From an uncultured Bacteroidales bacterium (GTDB lineage: Bacteria; Bacteroidota; Bacteroidia; Bacteroidales; Muribaculaceae): a DNA stretch of 64,000 nucleotides. The DNA lies in contig CATZGB010000005.1 of NCBI GenBank assembly GCA_958418815.1, forward strand, positions 40,050 through 104,049, in the 5' to 3' direction. Positions 57,101-64,000 of this stretch are shown here, piece after piece. How positions within the stretch are numbered: position 1 is the stretch's first letter; each line of letters opens with the position of its first letter. The translations under genes and the position numbers were made by a program. The notes under the pieces are model-generated. The model searched no databases and had not been told where the DNA came from. It saw nothing but the letters and a program-made list of their open reading frames with translations.

Positions 57101-58743
57101 GGAAAATAACCGACACCGACAAGACCCGGCTTGAAATCTTCGCCGTCTGCGATGGTGTGCGGAGCCTTGTCGACACCATTGATTACACTGATGATGAAGA
57201 CAACATCTGGACCAAGAAGATTGTCAGCCTCGAGGATTTCTCAGGCAAGGATGTGCAGCTGATCATACGCTACCACTCGGAAGGTCTTGTCTACTGTTTC
57301 TTCGACAATATGAAGATTGTCGACATGCCTGACCATGACCTCGGAGCCGTGTCTGTCGCGGCTCCCAAGAAGGTCGTTGCCGGCGAGCAGTTCGAGGTCG
57401 AGGCTGTGGTTGAGAATGTCGGCCGCCTGGATGCCACGGCGTTTACCGTGGAGCTTTACGGCAACGGCAAAATGGTGGCCTCCGAGACCGTCGACGCACT
57501 TGCCGCAGGCGAGCAGACCAGTGTCAGGTTCGCCCAGAGCCTTTCGATGGCTGGCGACAAGGCTGTGGAGTACTCTGCCCGCGTGGTGTATGACGCAGAC
57601 CTTGACCTTAGCAACAACACTACCCCTTCTCCGGTCACCGTGACCCGCGAGGAGAGCCTGCTGCCCGCTGTCAGCAACCTCACCGGAGAGACTGCCGAAA
57701 CCGGCAACCTGCTCTCGTGGGATGCAATCCAGCCCGAGCAGCTCCCCTATGACCCGTGGCTGGAATCGTTTGAAGACTCCGAGCCGTTTGCCAAGGAGTA
57801 TGGCGGCTGGACTTTCATCGACCGCGACAATCGTCCGTCGGGCAACCTGGGCAACATCAATGTCCCCAACCACGAGGGCACGGTGGATCCCGAGTCGTTC
57901 ATCGTGATTGACGGCTCACACGACAACTTTGCCAACTCCGGCTATGCCAAGGAGTATCTGGCAGCGGGAGGGAAGCAGTATCTTGGCTCGATTTATGCCA
58001 TCGGCGACAGCCCGACGCAGCTTGTGCAGTCAGACGACTGGGCAATCTCCCCGCTGCTCAAGGGGATAGCCCAGACCGTAACGTTCAAAGGCAAGAACTG
58101 CTCTATCAATTACAGCGAACTGATACAGGTGTGGTATTCCACGGAGGACTCTGTCGACCCTGATGATTTCGTGCAGCTTGAGTCGTTCAACAATCCCGGA
58201 TACAGCTACCGCGTGGTGCGCACCGACGGCTGGGGCGATTTCTCATTCGAGCTGCCCGAAGGCGCTCTCCGTTTCGCCATACGCGTCGTTTCCAACGATG
58301 GTATGATGTTCATGCTTGACGATGTCTGCTTTGTCGACGCTGATGCCACAGTCGGTCTTGTCCTGACCGGTTACAATGTATATTGTGACGGTGTCAAGCT
58401 CAACGACGAGCCTGTCACCACCGCCGGATTCACCCATATGGGAGCAGACCAGTCGGTCGACCATACCTACCATGTGACCGCCGTCTACAACCGTGGCGAG
58501 TCAGAGGCTTCTTATATCACATTGAGCAAATCAGGCCTTGGCATGGTTGCCGGCGATAACGCTGCAATCACAGTAGATGGGCGCCAGATTGTTGTCTCCG
58601 GTGTTGAAGGCAAGCCGGTAAGGATTGTGGCCACCGATGGCAAGGCAATCCATGCGGCTGTAGGCGACACCCGAGTCGAGGTGATGCCTGGCGTGTATCT
58701 CGTGAGTGTCGCCCGATTCACCCGCAAGGTGGTCGTGCGCTGA
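54148..58743 (+). CDS. Giant surface protein: choice-of-anchor J and Fn3-like modules, type IX-like sorting domain
   Basis: A 1531-aa secreted protein with a signal peptide (MRKHFNLLLLGALALGSVAQ). After a low-complexity region, residues about 95-345 resemble a beta-propeller-like segment. Fn3-like modules follow, with a 'cleaved adhesin'/choice-of-anchor J domain at about 541-685 (KQADDWLISPAIYLEAGKAY), a second jelly-roll near 920-1065, a CARDB-like domain near 1070-1165 and another anchor-J domain at about 1201-1396 (QSDDWAISPLLKG). The last 70 residues (VRIVATDGKAI to GVYLVSVARFTRKVVVR) match the form of type IX secretion C-terminal domains. No protease motif is seen. It is probably an adhesin or matrix-binding protein. 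Confidence 0.8.
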   Translation: MRKHFNLLLLGALALGSVAQATGAPVAQARFSSADARKCPVTARSTASGETRNPDMASRAKRVVTMESQAFSLPASPVRSKNAKSLRSATTASRVSASLNVYGTMIANDSWTSYDDVGVYKIPVSTGENFTGLFNTPMPVYSFYDGESKVYTMYELNYGGWVMGYDLYVYDTQTNTQIGLLEFDDIPLKATDVAYDPTSGRVYGCFSGNYYGEAYRHWGYLDINSRKVVKIADMDFSLRAVAIDKFGNAYGIDLDGNLYAINKETGAMSLRGATGCPSLYYLSSGAYNDKDNTIILAYCNYSGAGLCEIDPETAQSAVISEFGQGEEIIGLYIPFQAPDKAPAVPEFSVSCADGSLDADFTLHLPTELYDGTDVAGSPMGYKIYADGVEILSGNSTAGSTVEVSKTMEESGNVTFAAVAINDAGESNQAKVSCYVGKGTPDAPANVCLVYSGGVFTLTWDAVTTAADGGYIAPGDVRYDIVDSEGSVVDSGIAGVSWTMSQALPGEFTGYSFGVVARYDTKSSKAVMSNTLYLGHYNAPVEMDMKSQELFGQHSVIDANDDGKTWKFTASNGTYYGYGNKQADDWLISPAIYLEAGKAYDFEAVARAYGDKYPEKIEIWMGTAPEAGAMTVRLVDTTTLGGTELTMSAPVVPVVTGEHYIGFHAVSDGGQWNLYLSRYSISSPYGATAPDAVTNLNVVPDIAGDLKAVVNFTTAAKNVMGGDYTGDMTIRLLRDGDVVKEQTVAPNTAVSIPDVVPAAGRYTYTVEAFNAAGEKGRGISTSAFVGPNQPNPPASVKAVETPGKYGELTLSWEHATEDVDGNPLHQPNLAYNIYLYDVDGKEWQLLNEQPITDLSYTFQAQPEDAPQAFVQVGVETINRGVAGEYLQGAGLVPVGPAYELPYVMSCLDDVMGYIVGIDPWDGCEFGMKADGDMNSVTSQDGDGQFFYGERVGSSATLGAGKGRGDFILGKVSLAGAAHPVLSLYTWKITDTDKTRLEIFAVCDGVRSLVDTIDYTDDEDNIWTKKIVSLEDFSGKDVQLIIRYHSEGLVYCFFDNMKIVDMPDHDLGAVSVAAPKKVVAGEQFEVEAVVENVGRLDATAFTVELYGNGKMVASETVDALAAGEQTSVRFAQSLSMAGDKAVEYSARVVYDADLDLSNNTTPSPVTVTREESLLPAVSNLTGETAETGNLLSWDAIQPEQLPYDPWLESFEDSEPFAKEYGGWTFIDRDNRPSGNLGNINVPNHEGTVDPESFIVIDGSHDNFANSGYAKEYLAAGGKQYLGSIYAIGDSPTQLVQSDDWAISPLLKGIAQTVTFKGKNCSINYSELIQVWYSTEDSVDPDDFVQLESFNNPGYSYRVVRTDGWGDFSFELPEGALRFAIRVVSNDGMMFMLDDVCFVDADATVGLVLTGYNVYCDGVKLNDEPVTTAGFTHMGADQSVDHTYHVTAVYNRGESEASYITLSKSGLGMVAGDNAAITVDGRQIVVSGVEGKPVRIVATDGKAIHAAVGDTRVEVMPGVYLVSVARFTRKVVVR

Positions 58744-58766
58744 CAATCCAGACCCGATATAATGAC

Positions 58767-58806
58767 AAAAAACGGAGTGCCGGTTTGATCCGGGACTCCG
58801 TTTTTT
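58767..58806. terminator. Bidirectional terminator between surface protein and dnaK operon
   Basis: AAAAAACGGAGTGCCGG (58767-58783) pairs with the inverted copy ending in CTCCGTTTTTT (to 58806) with one mismatch and a 6-nt loop. The A run on one side and T run on the other make it work for both the + strand surface-protein gene and the minus-strand dnaK operon. Confidence 0.9.
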
Positions 58807-58848
58807 GATGTCATATCCTTTTAAGGAGAGATGTCAGATAGGTGTTTG

Positions 58849-59025
58849 TCAGGCGAGTGTGTATTTGCAACGCACTGGCGAGACGATTGTGCCATCTTTC
58901 TTGAGTTGGGCGAAGACCTTGTCGACAACTTTCTTGTCAAGACCGGTCAGTTCGGCCACTTTGGATGCGTTTACCGGTTCACCGGCGTTGCGGATGGCTT
59001 CGATTACGGTGTTTCTTTCGTCCAT
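58849..59025 (-). CDS. Small winged-helix-like DNA-binding protein downstream of dnaK
   Basis: A 58-aa reading frame on the minus strand from the ATG at 59025 to the TGA at 58849. The protein reads MDERNTVIEAIRNAGEPVNA, then SKVAELTGLDKKVVDKVFAQ, then LKKDGTIVSPVRCKYTLA. The pattern helix, 'vnasKVAELTGLDKKVVDKVFAQL' helix-turn-helix, then a beta wing (GTIVSPVRCKYTLA) fits a minimal winged helix of the MarR/IclR style. It starts 16 bp after the dnaK stop and shares its terminator, so the two are almost certainly co-transcribed. The overlapping + strand frames here look like shadows. Its target is unknown. Confidence 0.8.
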   Translation of the reverse strand: MDERNTVIEAIRNAGEPVNASKVAELTGLDKKVVDKVFAQLKKDGTIVSPVRCKYTLA

Positions 59026-59041
59026 GACAGTATGTTTTGGA

Positions 59042-60955
59042 TTATTTCACTTCCTCGAAATCGACATCGGTGACGTGGTCGTCGCCTGCGGCCGGGCCCT
59101 GCTGTGAACCGGGGTTGGCTCCCGCACCGGGATTGGCGTTGGCCTGGGCCTGAGCCTGGGCGTTGAGGATGTCCTGCTGGGCTGCACCGAAGGTTGTCTC
59201 GATTTCCTTGATTGCGGCCTCGCAGGCAGCCACATCCTGAGCCTTGTGGGCATCCTTGAGCTTGTTGACGGCGGTCTCGATGGCGGCTTTCTTGTCGGCG
59301 GGAATCTTGTCGCCGAGTTCTGAGAGCTGTTTCTCAGTCTGGAAGACGATTGCGTCGGCCTTGTTGAGGGTGTCGATGCGCTCCTTCTCCTTGGCGTCTG
59401 CGGCTGCGTTGGCTTCGGCCTCGGCCTTCATCCTCTTGATTTCGTCGTCGGTGAGGCCCGAAGAGGCTTCGATACGGATGCTCTGCTCCTTGCCTGTCGC
59501 CTTGTCCTTTGCCGAGACATTGAGGATGCCGTTGGCGTCGATCTCAAAGGTCACCTCAATCTGAGGAATGCCACGGGGCGCGGGAGCGATGCCGTCGAGA
59601 TGGAACTTGCCGAGGGTCTTGTCATCCTTGGCCAGGGGGCGTTCGCCCTGGAGGACATGGATTTCAACCGAAGGCTGGTTGTCAGCGGCGGTTGAGAATG
59701 TCTCGCTCTTGCGGGTGGGGATGGTGGTGTTGGCCTCAATCAGCTTGGTCATCACGCCGCCGAGGGTCTCGATGCCGACCGAGAGGGGCACGACGTCGAG
59801 CAGAAGCACATCCTTGACGTCGCCCGAGAGGACACCGCCCTGGATTGCAGCGCCGACGGCCACCACTTCATCAGGGTTGACACCCTTAGAGGGGGCTTTG
59901 CCGAAGAACTTCTCGACTACCTGCTGGATGGCGGGGATACGGGTCGAGCCGCCCACGAGGATTACCTCGTCGATGTCAGAGGCTTTGAGGCCGGCATCTT
60001 TCAGTGCCTGTTCGCAGGGAGCGATGGTGGCGTTGATGAGCTTGTCGGCAAGCTGTTCGAACTTTGCGCGTGTCAGGGTCTTCACAAGGTGCTTGGGAAT
60101 ACCGTTGACGGGCATGATGTAGGGGAGGTTGATTTCTGTGGAAGTGGTCGATGAAAGCTCGATCTTGGCTTTCTCGGCAGCCTCTTTGAGGCGCTGGAGC
60201 GCCATGGGATCCTGGCGGAGGTCGACACCCTCATCTTTGAGGAACTCGTCGGCGAGCCAGTCGATGATTACATGGTCGAAGTCGTCACCGCCGAGGTGGG
60301 TGTCACCGTTGGTCGACTTCACCTCGAACACGCCGTCGCCAAGCTCGAGGATTGAGATATCGAATGTACCGCCACCGAGGTCAAACACGGCGATTTTCTG
60401 GTCTTTGTCGCTCTTGTCCAGACCGTAGGCGAGGGCAGCTGCGGTAGGCTCGTTGACGATACGCTTTACGGTGAGTCCGGCGATTTCGCCTGCCTCCTTG
60501 GTTGCCTGGCGCTGCGAGTCGTTGAAGTAAGCGGGCACGGTGATGACAGCCTCTGTCACCTCCTGTCCGAGGTAATCCTCGGCGGTCTTCTTCATCTTCT
60601 GGAGAATCATTGCCGAGATTTCCTGGGGGGTGTATTCGCGGCCGTCAATGTCGACGCGGGGGGTGCCGTTGGCGCCTCTTACCACCTTGTAGGGCACGCG
60701 TTCGATTTCTTTCTGCACCTGGTCGTAGGTCTCGCCCATGAAACGTTTGATGGAGTAGATTGTACGGCCGGGGTTGGTGATGGCCTGGCGTTTGGCGGGG
60801 TCACCGACCTTGCGCTCGCCGCCGTCCACGAAAGCTACCACCGAGGGGGTGGTGTTGCGGCCTTCAGAGTTGGGTATTACGACGGGGTCTTTGCCTTCAA
60901 GCACGGCCACGCATGAGTTGGTCGTTCCTAAGTCGATGCCTATGATTTTTCCCAT
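59042..60955 (-). CDS. dnaK: Chaperone protein DnaK (Hsp70)
   Basis: ATP-dependent chaperone of 637 aa from the ATG at 60955 (MGKIIGIDLGTTNSCVAVLE); the 28 extra upstream codons are not part of the family. The nucleotide-binding domain (1-385) shows VFDLGGGTFDISILELGDG and ILVGGSTRIPAIQ; the substrate-binding domain includes DVVPLSVGIETLGGVMTKLI. The lid ends in a Gln/Ala/Asn-rich linker and DVDFEEVK. No dnaJ or grpE is adjacent. A perfect dyad lies 127 bp upstream of the start. Confidence 0.98.
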   Translation of the reverse strand: MGKIIGIDLGTTNSCVAVLEGKDPVVIPNSEGRNTTPSVVAFVDGGERKVGDPAKRQAITNPGRTIYSIKRFMGETYDQVQKEIERVPYKVVRGANGTPRVDIDGREYTPQEISAMILQKMKKTAEDYLGQEVTEAVITVPAYFNDSQRQATKEAGEIAGLTVKRIVNEPTAAALAYGLDKSDKDQKIAVFDLGGGTFDISILELGDGVFEVKSTNGDTHLGGDDFDHVIIDWLADEFLKDEGVDLRQDPMALQRLKEAAEKAKIELSSTTSTEINLPYIMPVNGIPKHLVKTLTRAKFEQLADKLINATIAPCEQALKDAGLKASDIDEVILVGGSTRIPAIQQVVEKFFGKAPSKGVNPDEVVAVGAAIQGGVLSGDVKDVLLLDVVPLSVGIETLGGVMTKLIEANTTIPTRKSETFSTAADNQPSVEIHVLQGERPLAKDDKTLGKFHLDGIAPAPRGIPQIEVTFEIDANGILNVSAKDKATGKEQSIRIEASSGLTDDEIKRMKAEAEANAAADAKEKERIDTLNKADAIVFQTEKQLSELGDKIPADKKAAIETAVNKLKDAHKAQDVAACEAAIKEIETTFGAAQQDILNAQAQAQANANPGAGANPGSQQGPAAGDDHVTDVDFEEVK

Positions 60956-61061
60956 AGTTGTAGAGTTTTTATGTTTTTGTTTCTTGTTTCGGTTGGTTTT
61001 CAGGTGGAGGATTGTGACATCTGTCTCGGGTGTCATCATCTGCTCCGATTCATTAATGAAA

Positions 61062-61118
61062 CAAACATTGTGCCAAAAAGGTTGCCAATGGTTTCAAAAT
61101 TGGCGAAACCATTGGCAA
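61062..61118 (-). promoter_or_regulatory. dnaK control region: 14-bp perfect dyad and -7-like box
   Basis: TTGCCAATGGTTTC (61082-61095) and its exact inverse (61105-61118) flank a 9-nt spacer. The 9-nt spacer recalls the CIRCE heat-shock operator layout, but the arms do not match TTAGCACTC. Just downstream on the minus strand lies AATGTTTG (plus-strand 61062-61069), one mismatch from the -7 consensus, so the dyad would cover the -33 area. The leader to dnaK is about 100 nt. Confidence 0.6.
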
Positions 61119-61235
61119 TATAAGGGTTAGGCGTGTGTAAGTGTCGGGAAATTAGGCTGTTTGGTGTGGCAGAGGCGGAGCCTGACGTGTCAGTCGCCCA
61201 CTGTCATGTCGAATAGGCGCATGGGGCCGATTGCG

Positions 61236-62435
61236 TCAGATTGTGCGCCCCGGATATGCCAGCAGGGCGTGGCGGAGGGTGTCGATGGCCTTGCGCAGCT
61301 CCTCCTTTTCGAGCACGTAGGCGATGCGCACCTCATCCTTCCCCATTCCGGGGGTGGTGTAGAAGCCCGACGCGGGGGCCATGAAGATGGTCTGCCCCTC
61401 ATGCTCGAATTCCTCCAGGCACCAGGCGCAGAAGCGGTCGGCGTCGTCGACCGGCAGGCGGGCGACGGTGTAGAACGCTCCCATCGGAATCGGCGAGTAG
61501 CAGCCGGGAATCTTGTTGAGCTCGTCGATGAGGAATTTGCGCCGCTCTACATACTCGTTGTAGGTGGCGAGCATGTAGTCGGGTGGGGTGTCGATGGATG
61601 CCTCCGCCACAATCTGGCCCAGCAACGGGGGACTGAGGCGGGCCTGGCAGAATTTCATCACATTCTTTTTCAGCTCCTTGTGCTTGGTGATGAGGGCCCC
61701 CACGCGGATGCCGCACTCGTTGTAGCGCTTCGACACCGAGTCTATGAGCACCACCAGCTCCTCTATCCCCGGCAAATGGAACGCCGAGATGTATGGCGCG
61801 CCCGTGTAGCAGAATTCGCGGTAAACCTCGTCGGAGAAGAGAAAGAGGTCATGTTTCTTGACGATGTCGCGCAGCTGCAGCATCTCCTTCATCGTGTAGA
61901 GATATCCGGTCGGGTTGTTTGGATTGCATATGAGGATGCCCTTTGTGCGCGGGGTGATCAGCTCTTCGAACTTCTCCATCGGCGGCAGCGCGAATCCCTC
62001 GTCGATTGATGAGGGGAGGGTGACGATCTTCGCCCCGGCGGATATCGCGAATGCCATGTAGTTGGCATAGGCCGGCTCGGGGACTATGATTTCGTCGCCG
62101 GGGTCGAGACAAGCCATAAATGCGAAAAGGACCGCCTCAGAGCCGCCTGTGGTGACTATGATGTCGTCGACATCCACGTCTATATTGTAACGCTTGTAAT
62201 ACTCGCGCAGCTTCTCGCGCAACGACAGCAACCCCTCCGAAGGGCTGTATTCCAAGACCTGGCGGTCGATATGCTTCAACGCCTCCAGCCCCTCGGGAGG
62301 GGTGGGGATGTCGGGCTGGCCTATGTTGAGGCGGTAGACTTTTGTGCCCCGGGCGATGGCCTTGTTGGCCAGTGGGACGAGGCGGCGTATGGGGGAAGCG
62401 GGCATCACCGTGCCCCGCTGTGATACTTCTGGCAT
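61236..62435 (-). CDS. PLP-dependent class I/II aminotransferase
   Basis: A 399-aa fold-type I aminotransferase from the ATG at 62435 (MPEVSQRGTVMPASPIRRLV); an in-frame ATG 12 codons upstream is less likely. It has the substrate-side LNIGQPDIPTPPEGLEAL, TTGGSEAVLFAFMA for PLP phosphate binding, NPNNPTGYLYT with the Asn, SDEVYREF with the Asp, and the Schiff-base Lys236 in DSVSKRYNECGIRVG. The type resembles aspartate/aromatic or alanine aminotransferases; the substrate cannot be fixed. A good promoter lies about 150 bp upstream. Confidence 0.92.
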   Translation of the reverse strand: MPEVSQRGTVMPASPIRRLVPLANKAIARGTKVYRLNIGQPDIPTPPEGLEALKHIDRQVLEYSPSEGLLSLREKLREYYKRYNIDVDVDDIIVTTGGSEAVLFAFMACLDPGDEIIVPEPAYANYMAFAISAGAKIVTLPSSIDEGFALPPMEKFEELITPRTKGILICNPNNPTGYLYTMKEMLQLRDIVKKHDLFLFSDEVYREFCYTGAPYISAFHLPGIEELVVLIDSVSKRYNECGIRVGALITKHKELKKNVMKFCQARLSPPLLGQIVAEASIDTPPDYMLATYNEYVERRKFLIDELNKIPGCYSPIPMGAFYTVARLPVDDADRFCAWCLEEFEHEGQTIFMAPASGFYTTPGMGKDEVRIAYVLEKEELRKAIDTLRHALLAYPGRTI

Positions 62436-62586
62436 AATAGTGTATGACTGTTCAAAATGGTTTTCATGCAAGCCCGCTCAGGCCATGAGGCTTTCAGATT
62501 GCGGCCGATGAGATTTTCATATTACCTTCTGTTGAAAAAGTTGAAATGATTTCGCTCGGTTGCTTGACAGATAGTTAAACATTATG

Positions 62587-62617
62587 CAAATCTACGAAAA
62601 AAATCCGAGATGGCAAA
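62587..62617 (-). promoter_or_regulatory. Bacteroidetes-type promoter for the aminotransferase
   Basis: On the minus strand TTTG (plus-strand CAAA, 62614-62617) and TAGATTTG (plus-strand CAAATCTA, 62587-62594) are 19 bp apart and match both boxes. Transcription would start near 62580, giving a leader of about 145 nt. Confidence 0.7.
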
Positions 62618-62723
62618 TGCAGGGCTATCTTGGCTGGAAATCTTAATGTAGAACGTGTCGCGGCGCAGATGGTTTGCGGGTGGCGCAAGTCTGCGTCAGG
62701 AAGTTGTGGCTAACGCAGGTGTG

Positions 62724-62761
62724 AAAAAAATCCTGCGGCCACTTTGCAGTGGGCCGCAGGA
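62724..62761 (-). terminator. Intrinsic terminator of the BACON-like lipoprotein gene
   Basis: TCCTGCGGCC (62731-62740) pairs with GGCCGCAGGA (62752-62761); the stem extends inward by ACT/AGT with one bulge. On the minus strand it is followed by a run of seven T (plus-strand A run 62724-62730). Confidence 0.9.
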
Positions 62762-62799
62762 CGTCTGGTTTATAATCGTGGTAGTGTATTATGTTCGTC

Positions 62800-63912
62800 T
62801 TAGTCGGCGAAATATACTTTCACGGTCATGCTGTTGCCGGTGGCTGTGATGCCGGAGAAGTTGTCTCCGTTGGAAGCGGTCACGCCGCTTGTGTAGGTGA
62901 AAGTGTTGCCGTTGGCGGTGGATACGAGGTTGGCCGAGCGCACGCCGAGCAGGTTCATGGCTCCAAGTACTTCATATCCGGTGGGGAGGGTCTCCCACGC
63001 GTTGCGGTAGCCGATGAAATAGTTGAGGTCGAGGTTGCAGTCGTTGAGCTCGGTGGAGTATGCTACATTTGTCTGGCTGGCGGCGGGGGCGGTGCAGTTG
63101 ATGGCTGCCATGTTTCCGTTGCTCCAGTTGAGGTCGTAGCTGAACTGATTTCCGTTGAACGCGTCAAGGTTTGCGGCTCCGTTGTAACCGAAGTTGATCA
63201 CTTTCTCGGAGGAGTTGTTGGTGACAGCGAGCACATTGTAGCCGATTGCCACTTTGCCGTTGATGACGGCGTATGTCGCACCGTTGACAACGTCGTCAGC
63301 AGGGGTGATGACAACCTTGTTGGAGAGGCTTGAGTCGATTGTCACGTCATAGCCAGACAGGGTTGTGGTCTCGCCTTCGATGTCGGTGATGGCTTCTGCC
63401 ATGAGTTCGCCGTTGGAGTCATATGTGAAAGATATGGTCCTGGACGGGGTCTGTGAACCGGCGGGGCAATATTCGATTTTCGATACTGTCTTGTAGCCGT
63501 TGATTGTAGAAGCGTTGGGATTGGCTATTTTGTTTGCGGCCTGCTGCACGAGGGTGAGAGCCACGCTCTTGCCGTTGCAAGACACTTCGATGGTCGCTGC
63601 GCGTTCTTCTGAAGCGGTGTTCGCTGCCAGGTAGACTCCGAGCATCTGGCTGCCTTCCTCACCTGCGTTCTGGAAGAAGCTCACCCAGTCGGCAGTCTTG
63701 GAGGGGTCGCTGAAGTCTTTGGCTGAAATCTGCCAGTTTGATGCAGCGTCAAAAGTCAGGTTGAATGCTGCAGACCCTGTTCCTCCGGGCGCTGCTGTCG
63801 CGGCTGCAGGCGCTACAACTACTGGTGATTGGTTGCCAGTGAAGTAAACATCGTCAAGATAGTTCTTCTCTTCATCAGAGCAGGAGGTCGCGCCTACGAG
63901 CAGAGCGGCCAT
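62800..63912 (-). CDS. BACON-like lipoprotein, start not resolved
   Basis: At least 370 aa. The first ATG (63912) would start inside a lipoprotein signal: MAALLVGATSC has no positive N-region. Upstream, the open frame reads KKCYFNFAKHAA, exactly the missing n-region, but the codon before KK is ACG (63949-63951), and no ATG, GTG or TTG occurs in frame before the window edge. After the lipid Cys and SDEEKNYLDD, residues about 48-126 form an Ig-like BACON-type domain (NWQISAKDFSD, ADWVSFFQNAGEEGSQML, ATIEVSCNGKSVALTLVQQA). The rest is beta-rich and unknown (YNVLAVTNNSSEKVINFGYN). It is probably a surface glycan-binding or scaffold lipoprotein. Confidence 0.7.
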   Translation of the reverse strand: MAALLVGATSCSDEEKNYLDDVYFTGNQSPVVVAPAAATAAPGGTGSAAFNLTFDAASNWQISAKDFSDPSKTADWVSFFQNAGEEGSQMLGVYLAANTASEERAATIEVSCNGKSVALTLVQQAANKIANPNASTINGYKTVSKIEYCPAGSQTPSRTISFTYDSNGELMAEAITDIEGETTTLSGYDVTIDSSLSNKVVITPADDVVNGATYAVINGKVAIGYNVLAVTNNSSEKVINFGYNGAANLDAFNGNQFSYDLNWSNGNMAAINCTAPAASQTNVAYSTELNDCNLDLNYFIGYRNAWETLPTGYEVLGAMNLLGVRSANLVSTANGNTFTYTSGVTASNGDNFSGITATGNSMTVKVYFAD

Positions 63913-64000
63913 TGCTGCGTGCTTCGCGAAATTAAAATAGCACTTTTTCGTATCCGTCCGAAATAGGCCGACTTTATCAAAGCGTTTTTGGTTGCGAACT

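Larger units (their letters stand above)
62472..62799 (-). other. Non-coding stretch between lipoprotein and aminotransferase genes
   Basis: 328 bp without a supported gene. It contains the terminator of the BACON-like lipoprotein gene (62724-62761) and the aminotransferase promoter (62587-62617). Nothing else stands out. Confidence 0.7.

Noticed and set aside
58831..59073. 80-aa plus-strand frame over the small gene after dnaK
   Set aside because: The minus-strand frame has a clear winged-helix pattern, correct position in the dnaK operon and a shared terminator; the plus frame has none of these.

Overview
The window looks like chromosomal DNA of a high-GC member of the Bacteroidales, most likely a gut Muribaculaceae-type organism (inference). 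The evidence is: complex I genes with a nuoCD fusion and no nuoE, nuoF or nuoG; the rpoN-PAP2-purE-ispG neighbourhood; Bacteroidetes-type promoters (TTTG, 19-21 bp, TAnnTTTG); a TonB receptor with a lipoprotein partner; a BACON-like lipoprotein; and a giant surface protein with a type IX secretion-like C-terminal domain. No tRNA, rRNA, CRISPR array, transposase or phage gene was seen.

Layout. 1-12.4 kb (+): housekeeping genes rnr (cut by the window edge), rpoN, a PAP2-like membrane protein, purE, ispG, an M16 peptidase, dusB, a GIN-domain protein, a polysaccharide flippase and a TPR protein. 12.4-25.1 kb (-): MATE exporter, OPT transporter, a short ssb, obgE, a three-gene nonulosonate (legionaminate-type) activation set (legG, legF, ptmE-like), then a lipoprotein gene that has undergone a perfect 985-bp tandem duplication next to its TonB receptor. 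25.2-35.5 kb (+): an ECF sigma / membrane anti-sigma-like / Spy-like periplasmic trio, a 1908-aa alpha-2-macroglobulin homologue translationally coupled to a family-10-like glycosidase, and ribD.

35.5-53.8 kb (+) is the centrepiece: one unbroken 18-gene run, nuoA-B-CD-H, then the complete F1Fo ATP synthase set atpD-C-B-E-F-H-A-G, then nuoI-J-K-L-M-N. A Bacteroidetes promoter precedes nuoA and a strong hairpin terminator follows nuoN. I see no terminator at either nuo/atp junction. The proton pump and the ATP synthase that uses its gradient therefore appear to be one transcription unit, with the ATP synthase block placed exactly between nuoH and nuoI. NuoI also carries a duplicated Ala/Lys/Glu-rich tail.

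53.8-64 kb: a long inverted repeat, a promoter and a 1531-aa multidomain surface protein (+); then (-) a 58-aa winged-helix-like gene hidden immediately downstream of dnaK, dnaK itself with a perfect 14-bp dyad upstream, a PLP aminotransferase, and a BACON-like lipoprotein whose start is not resolved inside the window.

The best candidates for something not well described are the nested nuo/atp operon with the tailed NuoI, the fresh 985-bp duplication, the dnaK dyad with its small DNA-binding partner, and the sigma/anti-sigma/Spy trio. All function calls come from reading motifs and context; no database search was possible.
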